Assembly: GCF_032854445.1 (NCBI RefSeq)
Contig: NC_088302.1
Location: 8,801,338 to 8,865,337, forward strand
Length of the DNA: 64,000 nt
Direction: 5' to 3'
Source: Liolophura sinensis
Taxonomy: Eukaryota; Mollusca; Polyplacophora; Chitonida; Chitonidae
Of the stretch, positions 1 through 59,912 are shown in pieces; position 1 is the stretch's first letter, and the number at the start of each line of letters is the position of its first letter. A program made the translations under genes and the position numbers. The notes beneath the pieces were generated by a model. It saw only the letters and a program-made list of their open reading frames with translations, searched no databases and was not told where the DNA came from.

Positions 1-834
1 GAGAAACTAAAACAAATCCGAAGTCTGATAGTAGATTACACAATTTCTGTGACACTGACATATCAAGGCCTCGAGATATCCAAAATGTTCGTAATCAGAA
101 TGCCACAAATTAGACCCCACCAGTTCACCTTAATACAAACTCTGTTTACTGTTCATATTTGTGCCCAAAAGAAATGCTGACTCCACTTTTCTTTTTCTCA
201 CACTGTCAACATTTGGTGTATTTGAAATGAAAGCAAAGAACGAAACTGTCAGAAAATAAATTTCACATCGATAAGATACAGATGGAACCTTCATATAAAG
301 TATTCTTATGTTGGACAAAGGATTAACATTACAACAAATGTTTAAACTTGTATGAAAGGAGAAAGTTGTGTGGTCTTCCCGGATAGCTCTCTGAGATATT
401 GGAATGTTTTAGAAACTTGTGTTTGTGGGTTCGAATTTCACTGTACCATACACCAATCAAAAGCGCGCTCAGGTGGTACAGCTTACAGATCGTCACCCAT
501 CACCACTCAAACCACAAACTCGCAAGCTTGAATTCTTGAAAAATTATCAACTGTGCAGACAATAGCGTGACGTCACAGTAAATGTTTAAGTATTGGTATC
601 AAAAGCATATAGGTAATGGTGTGAAAAATATCTGTTATGACCTACTAAACAGTACACTTAATTGTATGTTAACTTTCTCTAAGCGGTCTTCATTCTTCAC
701 TTGAGCTACATGGCACTTTTTGTGATAAATGTCCTTTTAAAAAAGCCTTTGTGTGCTAAATTTATGGGTTTTCTTTATGTACTGGTAATGTCAACATGAA
801 GTGTAAATGATTCCATCTGTTGCCATGGTTACAG
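1..834. other. Intron upstream of EGF2 exon
   Basis: No coding exon was recognised here. EGF1 and the FUN domain, expected upstream in a fibrillin, are not present, so this should be the 3' part of the EGF1-EGF2 intron. A short stretch around 372-450 ends in a B-box-like GGTTCGAATTTC and may be the head of an old tRNA-derived SINE. Confidence 0.5.
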
Positions 835-48374
<47,540 letters not shown>

Positions 48375-49176
48375 GTAATGTCTGAGAGAATCAGTCTAGA
48401 GTGTGACAGCGTGGAATAGTTTCAGAATGAGTACGGAGTTACTGTTAGTGAATCAGTGGCAGCTAGGTAATATCAGTAGAAAGTGATCAAAAATGAAAGA
48501 TCAAGTCCCTTGTTTTATGTTTTTGTGCATTTACTTCAAGGGATATAATTTTTGCCAGCGTTTTGCTGGCCACTCCGTCTAATGACTTCTGTCTGAAGTT
48601 CTTCAGCCCTTATTAACTAGTCAGACATGTTAGATTGCACTGTAGAGTTCAGCTCTTGCTGGCTGGTTCAGAATGACTAACAACTTTACAATGGCATATG
48701 TGTCTGGTGTGGTGGTTTCTCTTTCCCTCTCTCTGCTTTTCTCTCTAAAACTTCATTCAAATGAAATTGTGTGCAGCATTAAACCCCGTTCAAATGAATA
48801 AGGGGAGCTAACTGGGGCTGAGTTACAATGTGAAATGTATTAAATTCGTTATCTTTTCATTCACTATGTGACAAGAAATTTAGGTTCAGTCTCACTCTGA
48901 CAGGGAATTTTCAAGAATCCCCTGCTTTCATTTCTCTTGGACCCTTGGTAGACAGTGCTTACTTTTGTCGTGTTACATGAAGTTCCATGAAGACCACTTG
49001 CCTTCCAAATATATGACATTTCTCATACCTGATTTTGTTTGTCAATAATTCACCAAAGGTTTGTGCTAACTCAGAAGAGCGTGGTTTTATCCATTCATGA
49101 AAATGGCTGCTGTTATATAAGTGAAATGTACTCAGGCATGTACATAAATACGTAAATAAATCAAATAAAAAGTGAT
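48375..49176. other. Intron sequence after TB6, up to the gap
   Basis: No exon was recognised. The end (49099-49170: AAATGGCTGCTGTTATATAA, GTGAAATGTACTCAGG, AAATAAATCAAATAAAA) is the tail of a family 1 SINE. The assembled contig stops just after this SINE. Confidence 0.6.
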
Positions 49177-49376
49177 NNNNNNNNNNNNNNNNNNNNNNNN
49201 NNNNNNNNNNNNNNNNNNNNNNNNNNNNNNNNNNNNNNNNNNNNNNNNNNNNNNNNNNNNNNNNNNNNNNNNNNNNNNNNNNNNNNNNNNNNNNNNNNNN
49301 NNNNNNNNNNNNNNNNNNNNNNNNNNNNNNNNNNNNNNNNNNNNNNNNNNNNNNNNNNNNNNNNNNNNNNNNNNNN
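49177..49376. other. Assembly gap, exactly 200 N
   Basis: The round length indicates a placeholder inserted by scaffolding software rather than a measured distance. The sequence right of the gap begins abruptly inside the cbEGF11-cbEGF12 intron sequence already seen at 27266. Any open frame spanning it is an artefact. Confidence 0.98.
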
Positions 49377-51428
49377 ATTTGTGTGCGTCTGGACGTCATG
49401 GCCTCTATCTCAGCGACACAGCAATCTTCTGGAAAAGCAGATCTTCTTTCAAATATTACCAGTACTCCGTGAACAAAATTCTTTTGTATGGGTGCAACAA
49501 TGTTGGGTGTTACATTGGCAAAGCATGGAAATGGAATGTGCAGGTAACGAATGTCAAAAAAGAAAGCGGTATTAACATTTTGTGCTTTGGAAGGTGGGAT
49601 GTGTGTACATGTATGTTGTTTGAGTGTGTTTGCATGCTTCCCCACATGATGCTCGGTGGGTACGTATACTGCCTATCATACTGTTATTTTATATTCACCT
49701 TTATTACTTGATTTAAATGGAGGCAAGTGGCAAAAACAATGTTTTTTTTGTTTTTGCTGCATGATCTTGAGTCCTCCTCCTCCTTCACACCAAGCGTAAA
49801 TCTCTTAAGTCTTCTGCCATGTGCAAACCTAATTTAGTCCCAACCGAACATGCCAGTCTAATTGCTGGATAATCTGTAATTATCTTGAAATAATAAACAG
49901 ACACCCCAGGCGGTTAAGTTTGGGACCCCGGCCAGGAGCAGGTGTGGTTTATTCATACAATAACAGCATCGCGCCATATACATGGTTTTCAGAAAATCAA
50001 ACTGATTTGTTCAGTTGAAAACCTGTGATAAAAGGCAGAAAAGTTTCTGGAGTTGATGCATTGACCCTGTTATATAAAAATACAACAAAGCATGCGGCTG
50101 GTAAATAATTCTGCTGTCTCAGAAGTGATCAGCATGAAAATGCAAAGCAAAAAAAAACAAAAAAAAAAACAATACAAATCAAAACATTTGAGAGCTAGTG
50201 TGAGTAGGTTTATATATATATATTTCCGCTTCCGCATGTATGCTGTCTTTCACTTCTGTTCATAGCTGCAGGAGGATCTGTAATTGTCTTCAAATAGTAA
50301 TCCTCCAATGCCAATGAAACTTTGATCGTTGCGACTCCAGCTGGGTGCTGTACTTGTAGAACAAACCAATATATGAAAGAACAATACTGCAACATATTTT
50401 TACCAATGACCTACCAGTATAACACTCGTATAGTTTGTTTGACTTATGTGTGCAGAAACCCAGTGATACAAAAGATTGCTTGTGAGCAAACTCAGCTTGT
50501 CGAGTCTGATTTCTGTCCTGCACAAGTTTTGGAGTTGATGCATACATCCTGTGATATAAATACACAACAAAACATGCCAGTAGTGATTGATTTTATTTCA
50601 TTAGAGGTAAACTTTCTACATATTAAATTTAATTTCCAATTATAAAGTTGCCACGATGTGGTGAAATGTTGATATTGTGACGTTAATCTGTAATCAAAAA
50701 TTTTTAACCATTCTGTGCATATCATAAAGAACAAAGTTTACTGTAGAAACAAAACATATACATTTTCTGAAAGTGATCTGTATGAAAATGAAAAAAAAAA
50801 CAAAGACATTCAGAGCTAATGCGTTTAGTTTTATAGTTTGAGGTAGTTTCATATACACATTTCCACATGTATGCTGCCATTCTCTTCTGCACATGACCGC
50901 ATTCTGTAACTGGTATCTAAAATAAGAGAACAAATGACCGCAGGAATTATTCCAAAATAATCATAAGTTATAATTCTTCATGTATTTTACAGCCATATAT
51001 AACTGGAATCATTCATTCCTGCGTGTTTTCCAACAGAAATAATACGTGTGCAGTATTGACAGATTGCGGATATGTGGTAACCCTTCGCGGGTGGACATGT
51101 ATATTGTTACGGCCATGAGGTGCCACGGCCATGTCTCAGTGATCAGGCCAGAGCGTGTCCAGACCGCGTACAGAGCTGCAAAAGACTACAGACACTACAG
51201 TGTACAGTCTGGGCGCGTACAGGGTGCTGACAAAGCACAATCAGACCACGTGAAATAGCACGCCCTTATTTGCTGTTGTGCGTGGGCTGTACTGTTAAAA
51301 AATACATGATCAGATGCCATATTTCGTATGTGTTTTTATACATGTAAATGATTGCCTTAACTTGTTTGTCAAATCAAATGCATTCAAATTGGATAGCATT
51401 TGGCAGATCTTATCTCTGTCTGTCTCAG

Positions 51429-51440
51429 ATATTGGTAGTG
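51429..51440 (+). other. Copy B of candidate 12-nt microexon
   Basis: The 12 nt and the donor GTAAGTG are unchanged from 29292-29303; the acceptor tract reads CTGTCTGTCTCAG, one base different. Conservation between two alleles is weak evidence because both are recent. Confidence 0.25.
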
Positions 51441-51453
51441 GTAAGTGTATTAT

Positions 51454-51567
51454 GTCATGTGTATGTGATATTGTCATGTGTATGTGATATTGTCATGTGT
51501 ATGTGATATTGTCATGTGTATGTGATATTGTCATGTGTATGTGATATTGTCATGTGTATGTGATATT
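51454..51567 (+). repeat. 19-bp VNTR, six copies (one in copy A)
   Basis: The unit is GTCATGTGTATGTGATATT. Copy A at 29317 has a single unit followed by GATGAGTGC; here there are six, then GATGAGTTC. A copy-number difference like this is typical of two alleles of a VNTR. Confidence 0.92.
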
Positions 51568-51763
51568 GATGAGTTCAGCATCTTGTTTATCACGTTTTTG
51601 ATGCTTCTTCATCCTCAGTTATTCTCTAATGTTGACAGAACTCAGGTTCTAGCTGGTATGATATTGATGTTTGTTCTGTGATGTATAACATCTAATGACA
51701 TGAGCTCTATTCTATTAGACATTGGTGAGATGTTGTATCACACAAGCTATTGATACTTTACAG

Positions 51764-51889
51764 ACATTGATGAGTGTCGTATCTCGTTTGGGATCTGTGC
51801 CAATGGTACCTGTATCAACCAGCCGGGTGGGTTCCGCTGTGAATGTCTGGATGGGTTTGAAGCTGTCATGATGGAGCAGATGTGCATGG
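51764..51889 (+). CDS. FBN: Copy B exon: cbEGF12
   Basis: Equivalent of 29552-29677. The domain is intact, with only silent changes seen. The upstream intron end is shortened (TACTTTACAG). Splice sites and phase are preserved. Confidence 0.93.
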
Positions 51890-52339
51890 GTAAGTCACTT
51901 GTCTTGTTACCGCTCTCCATATTGGCGGGGCATACAAGCACATGTCATTCAAACTATTATATGTCAAGTGATATGCTATTGTGTTGTTAGAATCAGGACA
52001 TGTAAGTGCAATTTGTATGAAAATAAAGTGACATGTTTTGTGAACTATGTTACCAAATCTTTCAGTTTGAACTAGTGATCATATACATGTATGCTTTGTA
52101 CATATTAGTGCAGCAGATATCAGCTTAATCTTTCAAAGTTTCTGTAGCCATGTCACCCATGAGGTTCTGTTGTTTTGTTTTTTTTGTAACAAAGCTGCAC
52201 ATTTGGAACAGTCTTTTAGATGTTTTGGACAACAATTAGGCTTGTCTCTTGTTTCAAACAAACTGCTCCAGAATTCACTTCTAAACATCACCGTTTTAAA
52301 GAAAATTACATACATAAGCTGATATTTGATTTAATAAAC

Positions 52340-52540
52340 TGACTTTATGGCCACTATTGAGAGATCACATGTCCAAATCTAGCTCCCACTGCTTTGACTG
52401 CAGCTTTTAGTCAGACGATACTTGACAAAGGACATTTTTGTACTTCTGTTTGCTGGAATGTAAACCTGATCTCTGCCATGCAGTTGAAAAATTTTTTGAG
52501 CACTGTGTTAAACATCAATCAAATAAACAAAACAAAAAAA
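52340..52540 (+). mobile_element. Copy B of the SINE-like element
   Basis: Counterpart of 30125-30320 in the same intron, with a few substitutions and ending CATCAATCAAATAAACAAAA. Confidence 0.5.
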
Positions 52541-52590
52541 GTTTAAGCCAACAGCTGTAAGTGAGATTGTGTTTTGGTTGTTGATAACAG

Positions 52591-52716
52591 ATATAGACGA
52601 GTGTGTGGACCAGCCTGGCCTGTGTCGCGGAGGCACCTGTGTCAATACCCCAGGGGGTTCTCACTGTGAGTGCCCCGATGGCCATGAACTCACCCCGGAT
52701 GGCAGATACTGTAAAG
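52591..52716 (+). CDS. FBN: Copy B exon: cbEGF13
   Basis: Equivalent of 30375-30500. Intact, with only silent differences seen. It shares the CVNTPGGSHCEC motif that lacks the aromatic, which confirms that feature independently. Confidence 0.93.
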
Positions 52717-53176
52717 GTATGTAAAGGAAGTGGAGGAATGAATGAAAACCTTACCTATAGAGGGTTACACTATCAAATTAGAATTTGTTTGTCAATGCTG
52801 AATGAATATAACAAAGTATTGCCAGAATTTTTTATACATTGGCAATGTACTACATGTGTATATAAATAAAAAGATGAAAGTAAATTTACTGTAATGTTTC
52901 CTGAAAAAGAATGAATTGAAAGATCCATGGAGCTTTATGGTGGTGCACAATTTAAGTGTTTTTTTCATTTAAAAGTTAATGTTGTATTAGGATGGAAATC
53001 GGCCATAAATGTCCAAAATGTATAATTTGTTCTTGTGGAAAGGGCCGCTCGTAGCCAGAGGAATTAGGGGCTAGTGGGATATCTGCATTTTACCCAGAAA
53101 TTCCCTTTTTAAAAGCTTTGTTAGGGCTTTCATCCTGAATACTATATGCAAGTGTCTTGTGATTTGACTTTTACAG

Positions 53177-53304
53177 ATGTGGACGAGTGCTCTGCAGCTA
53201 GCAGTCTATGTTCCAATGGGATCTGTGAGAATTTCATGGGAGGTTATCAGTGCATCTGTCTGGAGGGGATACCAACCCAACGAGCTGAAGACCACCTGTG
53301 TTTG
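53177..53304 (+). CDS. FBN: Copy B exon: cbEGF14 (two 1-bp insertions)
   Basis: Equivalent of 30999-31124 but 128 bp long. One extra G in GAGGGGATACC and one extra T in TGTGTTTGGTT shift the frame, so the last third reads out of frame. Both changes lengthen homopolymer runs, typical of sequencing error; true null alleles cannot be excluded. Confidence 0.85.
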
Positions 53305-54395
53305 GTTAGAGTTTATTTCCCATTAAAACCTTAAATTCATTTTCAGCATAAAATATTTGGCTATTGGTAATTGTCTGCATGTAGTTTCTACAGTTTCTTT
53401 ATGTTTATAGTTGATGTTCACAAAAGTATCACCCAGCAAAACCCCTAGATAGGCGTTTTTCGTGAGGCAGAGCACCCTGCCCCTCAACTCGGTCGCCCTG
53501 CCCCTCAACTCAGCTGACCTGCCCTTAATATACCTATCCATTCGCCACCCTGGCCCTAAATTTCATTACAAAGTGTTTGCGAAGTGATAATTTGTATATT
53601 GTCAAAGAAAAATAAACTGGTAAACTGCAGTTTTGAGTGCAGACATGCTGTACAAGTGCGAATATGTTTCTGTGAATATATGGCAGTTGAAATACCTGTT
53701 TAATTAATTTAATTCCGGTTAAGTAAAGAACTCTCAAAGTAAATCATGGTGAAGTCATTTACGACAGTGAAGGCCTGCGGTCTCCGAACACCCTGCTAAT
53801 TTGATTGGGATGGCCTTCCCCTACACCTTCCAAATCCTGGCTAGGGGCTTTCCCCAGGCTGGACTTCTGGTTGGCAAGCCCCAAGCTCACCAGTAACTGA
53901 CTTCTAGCTGCCAATAAAAGGTGTTGGCACACACTGTAGTCAGTGAATAGTGCTGGTTTACAGGATCTTTCAGTGTTTTGCAAATCCTGTCAAATCCACA
54001 CAACTGCAAGTAGACTAGTGACATGCTACTCTGTTACTTGCAAAGGTTTTACAGCTGTGGGCAGTAATGGTCAAATAATGGTACTGTATATTGTTTCTTG
54101 TACACTTAATGGAAATATTTGGATATTGAGTAAGAGAATAGAATAAGTAACCCTAGAATTATATTCTTGGTGTGCTGTGCCTTGATTCTACTTCTCAACC
54201 TGGCGAGTGACTATAGCATTTAGTAACTATCATTCTATTGGGTCAAATGATAGAAACTTTATATGTAACAGCAAATGATTTCCTTGTATGACACATAAAG
54301 CCTTTACTTGTCCAGAATAATTGTCTGATTGAAATGTAGACTTGCCTGTCTTTGATGATGACTTTGCCGTGTGACTGGTTTGTTTCTTTGCTCAG

Positions 54396-54518
54396 ATATT
54401 GACGAGTGTTTGGATGGGAATGGAGGTTGCCAGGATCTGTGTATCAACACACCGGGAAGTCACCTGTGTGGATGTAACCCAGGGTTCCTCCTCATGCCTG
54501 ATCATAGGAGATGTGGAG
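54396..54518 (+). CDS. FBN: Copy B exon: cbEGF15
   Basis: Equivalent of 32626-32748. Intact; one silent CAC/CAT difference. It retains His in the aromatic position. The following intron lacks about 180 bp present in copy A. Confidence 0.93.
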
Positions 54519-54794
54519 GTACGGCCAGTCTTTAGTCTAATAAACAGAAAATAGCATATTTCACCTAAAGTCTGGCCTGGAAAAATGCACTTTTAGAAGC
54601 AAAAAGAAAACGGTATGTTTTGGATGCCAAACTCTTTAAGTCTTCTTCTGATAAGAAACAGATCCAAATTATCTAACTCCCCCCCCCTCCTTTTGATATG
54701 TGATGAAAACTATCCTCTGTTTCTGCAAGGCTACAGAGGTTTTCTCCAGTTACCAGTTAGGATTTGAACATTTATTATTTCCGTTTCTAAGAAG

Positions 54795-55024
54795 GGGGCC
54801 TCTGTGGCCTCTCACCAATGCAGTCGCTGTCAATTCAAGTCCAGCTCATGCTGGCTTCCCCTCTGAATGTACATGGGAAGGTCTTGCAGCAACCTGCGGA
54901 TGGTTGTGGGTTTTTCCCATTCTCTGCTTGTTTTTTTTTTTTTTCACCTTAGTGCTGGCTGCTGTCATATATGTGAAATATTCTTGAGTATATCATAAAA
55001 CCCCAATAAAATAAATAAATAAAT
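54795..55024 (+). mobile_element. Copy B of SINE family 1
   Basis: Counterpart of 33202-33431, sharing the same poly-T interruption and internal head deletion, so the insertion predates the divergence of the two copies. Confidence 0.8.
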
Positions 55025-55171
55025 TTGGAAGATTCCAAAAGCCAGATTGTGTTTGGATTATTTTTATGATTTGTTTTATATGATTGCAGCTTTTGTAGAC
55101 CATGTTCTGACCATTCTGAATGATTAATGACTTGAATGATTTGTTTATGTAGAGTGTTGTAATTTTCTCAG

Positions 55172-55297
55172 ATGTGGATGAGTGCAAGGAAACGCCGGAT
55201 ATTTGTGAAGGAAATCGCTGTTCTAATTTACCTGGCTCATATCGGTGCATCTGCACTGGAGGCTGGATGCCGTCTCCAGACCAGAAGCTCTGTATAG
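55172..55297 (+). CDS. FBN: Copy B exon: cbEGF16
   Basis: Equivalent of 33578-33703. No difference was seen in the exon, and its flanking introns are almost unchanged for several hundred bases. Confidence 0.94.
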   Translation: MWMSARKRRIFVKEIAVLIYLAHIGASALEAGCRLQTRSSV

Positions 55298-55716
55298 GTG
55301 AGACGGTCTCCTTATAATAAAGTGAATGTTCAGTTTATTTTTTTTCAAGTGGAAATACTAATCCTAGTGTTTTTGGCACAACTGTATATCTGCCTCAGTT
55401 CCTTACTTATTTAGGATGTAGCTGTCTTTTAAAACCAGGCCTTCCTGCTTTTCTGTCATAAAATCTCATGGCTGTCAATATTTCTACCATCTTATGCTAC
55501 CCAGTTACTCTGATTTCTGCTTAAAACATACCCCAAACTCAGTAAAACCTACATTCACAAAATGTGACTTTATGAGAATAGAGATTGTACTTGGTTTGTG
55601 GAATCCGGCAATGAAAGTAGTATCGAATCAGAGCTTCAATGTGAGGCCTGCAGAAAGTAAAGCAGCCAAAATTTGCCTTACAGGTGGCTGTTAACTTATC
55701 CTGTTTTGTATTTAAG

Positions 55717-55842
55717 ATGTGGATGAGTGCAGACTGAACAGGAACCTTTGCCTGAACGGCCGTTGCCAGAACAGCCCTGGTTCGTTTGTGTGTAGCTGTA
55801 ACATTGGTTACTCTGTCAAACCAGGAACCCCAGGCTGTACTG
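55717..55842 (+). CDS. FBN: Copy B exon: cbEGF17
   Basis: Equivalent of 34123-34248, with no difference seen in the exon. Confidence 0.94.
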
Positions 55843-56134
55843 GTACGTAGATGTATATAACATGTCAAAGATCCAGGTCTTAATCTGGGGATATGTGAAT
55901 TTTTTTCAGACTATTACATTCCTTGATCTGCCTATCTAATATAAATAAATGTGGCTTCTTGAGTATATTTATATCCCAGTATTGTTTTTGTCATAACACA
56001 TTATTGGAGCAGCTAGAGCATTACCATGAGAAACATGAGAGTTAGAAAAAAATTAGATTAGCAATTACATAAGAGATGTCAAGATTGTGCGGAAGAACTG
56101 TGGTTTACTATGACTTTTCTCTTTGTTCTCGCAG

Positions 56135-56257
56135 ACCTGGATGAGTGTGACGCTCTGGACGGAGCCTGTGATGAGAATGCTCTCTGTATCAACACCCAGG
56201 GATCATACAAATGCGACTGTAAACCGGGATTCACTGGAGATGGCTTGGTCTGCCTAG
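56135..56257 (+). CDS. FBN: Copy B exon: cbEGF18
   Basis: Equivalent of 34541-34663. One missense difference: GGAGCC here for CGAGCC, Gly for Arg in the C1-C2 loop. Otherwise intact. Confidence 0.94.
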   Translation, partial: TWMSVTLWTEPVMRMLSVSTPRDHTNATVNRDSLEMAWSA

Positions 56258-56486
56258 GTCTGTACCCGGTTCTGTTTTATTTATATATTTTTTGTTATAA
56301 ATATAACTTGCCAGATTTAAAGTACATACTTAATAAGGGAACTTGGTCATTCATGTCATTCAGTAGATGCGACTTTCAATAAAAGATGTGATATGTACTC
56401 CAGCAAGAATAAGTTTCTACTTGAGTTGTTATCCTTACTGTTAAACATTTATAACATACATGTATGGCACGGTACTGAAATTTTAA

Positions 56487-56579
56487 TTGGATTCCTCTCA
56501 CCATAATGCTGGCTGCCGTCGTATAAGTGAAATATTTTTGAGTACGGCGTAAAACACCAGTCAGTGAATAAATAAATGA
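56487..56579 (+). mobile_element. Copy B of SINE family 1 3' fragment
   Basis: Counterpart of 34893-34983, with minor substitutions. Confidence 0.7.
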
Positions 56580-56756
56580 AATTTTAATCAGACTTGAATT
56601 TATAAATCTCCAGTTGTTGAAGCCAAATCATGTATAATCAGCGTACAGCATGAAAGGGATGACATGGACATAGTCTATGTAGTGTCGGTAAATTGCATGC
56701 AGTTTTACAGTTATGTGTTAAGTTTGTGAGCTTTCATGTTGTAATTTCTTGATCAG

Positions 56757-56879
56757 ATACCAATGAGTGTTTGCGTGGTAATGGAGGTTGTGATCCTGAC
56801 GCAGCCTGTATTAACACTGACGGCAGCTTCAGGTGTGTTTGTGATGGAGGCTTCAGTGGGGATGGATACGAATGCAGAG
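56757..56879 (+). CDS. FBN: Copy B exon: cbEGF19
   Basis: Equivalent of 35162-35284, with one silent difference (GGT for GGC). Intact. Confidence 0.94.
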
Positions 56880-57370
56880 GTGAGCAGTCATTTGTAGTAA
56901 TTATCCAGTGCATATTCACATGTGTATTATAATTAAAACTGTATACGGTTTGTTAAAGCTGTTAAATTGTTAAAGTTTGTTAAATTGTTGATGTTTGTTC
57001 CCCTTTCATGTCTTTGCTTTACATGTACCTTCAAATCTGTGATAAGCGCTTAAATTGGTTTATATAATAGATTTATAAAATAGTGAATGTCCACATGCTG
57101 GAGGACTATGCATGTGGTGTATTAAAATATGAGGAAATCAAGTATAAATATTTCTCTTATTTAAATTGAATTTCTTACGAAAAAATTCAGTTTCAAACCA
57201 GAAAATTCAGTTTTAAACTCAAATTTATGAACTGAATATCAGTTCGTATATATGGTATGTATGAATTCGTGATCACTCATTAGTTATATGAGTGTCATCC
57301 CTTTATTACACCTGACTCGAAAACTTGCCAATGTTTTAACATGTTGGCTATGTGATCGTGCTTTTTGTAG

Positions 57371-57496
57371 ACGTGGATGAGTGTAGCCTTAACCCGAGTC
57401 TGTGTGAGAATGGTCAGTGTCTGAACTTCCCTGGGGGGTACAGGTGTGAGTGTGACATGGGCTTCACCCCTACAGACAACGACAGGGCCTGTGAAG
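57371..57496 (+). CDS. FBN: Copy B exon: cbEGF20
   Basis: Equivalent of 35751-35876, with silent differences only (for example GAC for GAT at the first Asp). Intact. Confidence 0.94.
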
Positions 57497-57865
57497 GTAA
57501 GTACTGGAGACGCTTTATTTTACTTGACTGTACATGTATATATACTAGGCCATATCTGGAACAAAAATTGATCCCAAATGGTAAAGGTGACATTGTGACC
57601 GTGCAGAAAGAAATTTTGTAAAATGCAACTCGGAGTGGTTCTTTCTGAGAGCTTTCAAGAATAAAGGAAATTTGCATGAAAGAAACTTTTTATTGGTTAA
57701 CAGTCATATTTTGTTCAATTTTTCTTGTTAGATTGATTAGTTTTCCAGAGCCAAAATGGCTCTAGATGTGGCCCTGATATACATCTTTGTGCAGTGGACA
57801 GTGCTAAAGAGCAAAGGCTCGGAGCTTTATAATTGCAACTACCCAGCAGTTTATATGTGACACTG

Positions 57866-58087
57866 GAGGGTCTCTGTGCCCAAGGTGGTAAGTGTGCCGG
57901 CACGACACAGTGACACAAGAGCCTCTTAACAGTGCGGTCACTGCGAGTTGAACTCCAGTTCATGCTGGCTTCCTCTTCAGCCGAAGGTCTGCAGCAACCT
58001 TCGGATGGTCATGGGTTTAATACCAGGCGTTGCCCAGTTTCCTTCCGCCTTAATGCTGGTATCGTATAAGTGCGACATTCTTGATTA
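57866..58087 (+). mobile_element. Copy B of diverged SINE family 1
   Basis: Counterpart of 36228-36452. A nearby GGGTAAATAATGTGCGACTG phrase is duplicated only in this copy (58160-58205). Confidence 0.65.
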
Positions 58088-58477
58088 ATGTGCCACTGTC
58101 CATTGGGTAATAATTTTACAACTGCCCATTGGGTAATAATTTTACAATTGCCAGCGGGTAAATAATGTGCGACTGCCCAGTGGGTAAATAATGTGCGACT
58201 GCCCAGTGTTTTATAATATGGGACTCATTATTAAGTGGTTACTAAATTATAATGTGGAACTACCTGGTGGTTAATACTAGACTACTGCCCAACATGTAGG
58301 CAACTGTTACACATTGTTAATATTTTGTGGTGGTAAAATATTCGAGAATCAAACCAAATTCTTGACTTTTGCATCTCCCCAAGAGTTTATAATGTTACAT
58401 GGACAAGAGTATGTACGTACATCAATAATAAACTCATGTTAGACATTTATTATGCATGTTGTGTAATTGTATTACAG

Positions 58478-58603
58478 ACATTGATGAATGTGACATGTTC
58501 AGAAACCTCTGTGTTAATGGGCAGTGTGAGAATATATTTGGGATGTTTCGCTGTGTTTGTAACTCTGGCTTCAAACTGGATGTGACTGGGGGAAATTGTA
58601 CAG
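58478..58603 (+). CDS. FBN: Copy B exon: cbEGF21
   Basis: Equivalent of 36794-36919, with no difference seen. Intact. Confidence 0.94.
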
Positions 58604-58942
58604 GTAAGCACACATTCTCTGGGAACCTCACAGACTCCTGTAGCCCTCCTGATTTACAATTGTTCAACTTTTGCATCACATTAATGTATATGAATAAGCT
58701 TATTATACTGAAAACAAGCTAAAGCTAAAGATAAAGATGTGTTTCTACATGTACTTGACTTGTTCTTCATTTTTTCATGTTCCATTCTGTGATTTGATGT
58801 CTTAACTTTGCTCTGTCTGTCTGTATCTTCGGGGCATCTTAAGTCAGGAACATTCACAAATCATCAATTGCAACCACCTGATTCATGTGCGAGTTTGAGC
58901 TAATGCAGATTTTGAAGTGTCATGTCCCTCTTTCCTTTGCAG

Positions 58943-59064
58943 ATATTGATGAGTGTGTGAATAAAGATAACTGTCAGTATGGAACATGTATAAACAAACA
59001 GGGCAGCTACATTTGCCAGTGTCCCCCTAACTATGAACTGAATCTACGGGCACAGGCTGTGTAG
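58943..59064 (+). CDS. FBN: Copy B exon: cbEGF22 (1-bp deletion)
   Basis: Equivalent of 37262-37384 but 122 bp. One C is missing in AATCTACGG (AATCCTACGG in copy A). The frame then ends at TAG near the exon end. Probably an uncorrected error. Confidence 0.85.
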
Positions 59065-59672
59065 GTGAGTCAAATATAAACAGTAAACCCATACCTGAGA
59101 CAGGACAGTTGACACTTCAGCCTACATGTACATGTACACTGTGTCTGGGTGGGGTGTCATTGCTGTCCTCATCATGGTGTTTTAGTGTTGCAGCATAATA
59201 AACCTGTCGGTATTAGGACTGCATAACCAAAACTGTGTGTGGGTGGAGTGTCTTGTCTGGTGTCCTCAATATTGTTACCTATACACAGCAGTTGTGTATA
59301 AGTAAGTCACTGTTTGGCAGCCAAGGTGATGTTAATATGCAGATTTCTTACATGTTCAATACATGAAGGTGTGCCTATGAAGTGAATGGAAGTTGATTGG
59401 CTGTGTACACATGTAACTGTTTTACAGATAATTTGTTAAGTAGACAGACAAGCTAGATTCTGCATCCAGTGTAATTGTAGCTTTTTCCTGCAAGGGAATG
59501 TGCATGCAGACTGACTCTGCCTCAAGAGTACTCTTTTTATAGGTGCAACTACACGTAGTCATTTTCCTTTTTCTCATTTTTGTTAATGTTACATGAAGGA
59601 ATATTGTCCGTTTCAAGTTCATTTTCATCCCTTTTTGTTGCTCTGATTAAAGCTTCAACAATATCTTTGCAG

Positions 59673-59912
59673 GACAAGCGTCTAGGCACATGTTACTTGG
59701 ACAGCCCCTTATACAGCCGGAGTGGGCAATGCCGGGATGTGCTTGGTCGTCCTTGTCACGGGCCACCTGCTGTTGTACAGTGGGAAGGGGTTGGGGTGAC
59801 AGAGGCCCGGGGATCTGTGAGTCCTGCCCTAGGAATGGATCAGCTGAATACAATGCCCTCTGCCCTGGGGGTCCAGGTTTCAGGCCTAACACTGTCACGG
59901 TTATTCTGGAAG
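59673..59912 (+). CDS. FBN: Copy B exon: TB4 (compensating +1/-1)
   Basis: Equivalent of 37994-38233. An extra G follows the acceptor (TTTGCAGGACAAG) and one G is missing in CTTGGTCG. The length stays 240 bp, but about 25 codons between them would be out of frame. A Ser-for-Thr change (AGT for ACT) is also present. There is no RGD, as in copy A. Confidence 0.85.

Noticed and set aside
48959-49711. Open frames running through the gap on either strand
   Set aside because: They cross 200 undetermined bases and include SINE tail and intron sequence. They are artefacts.
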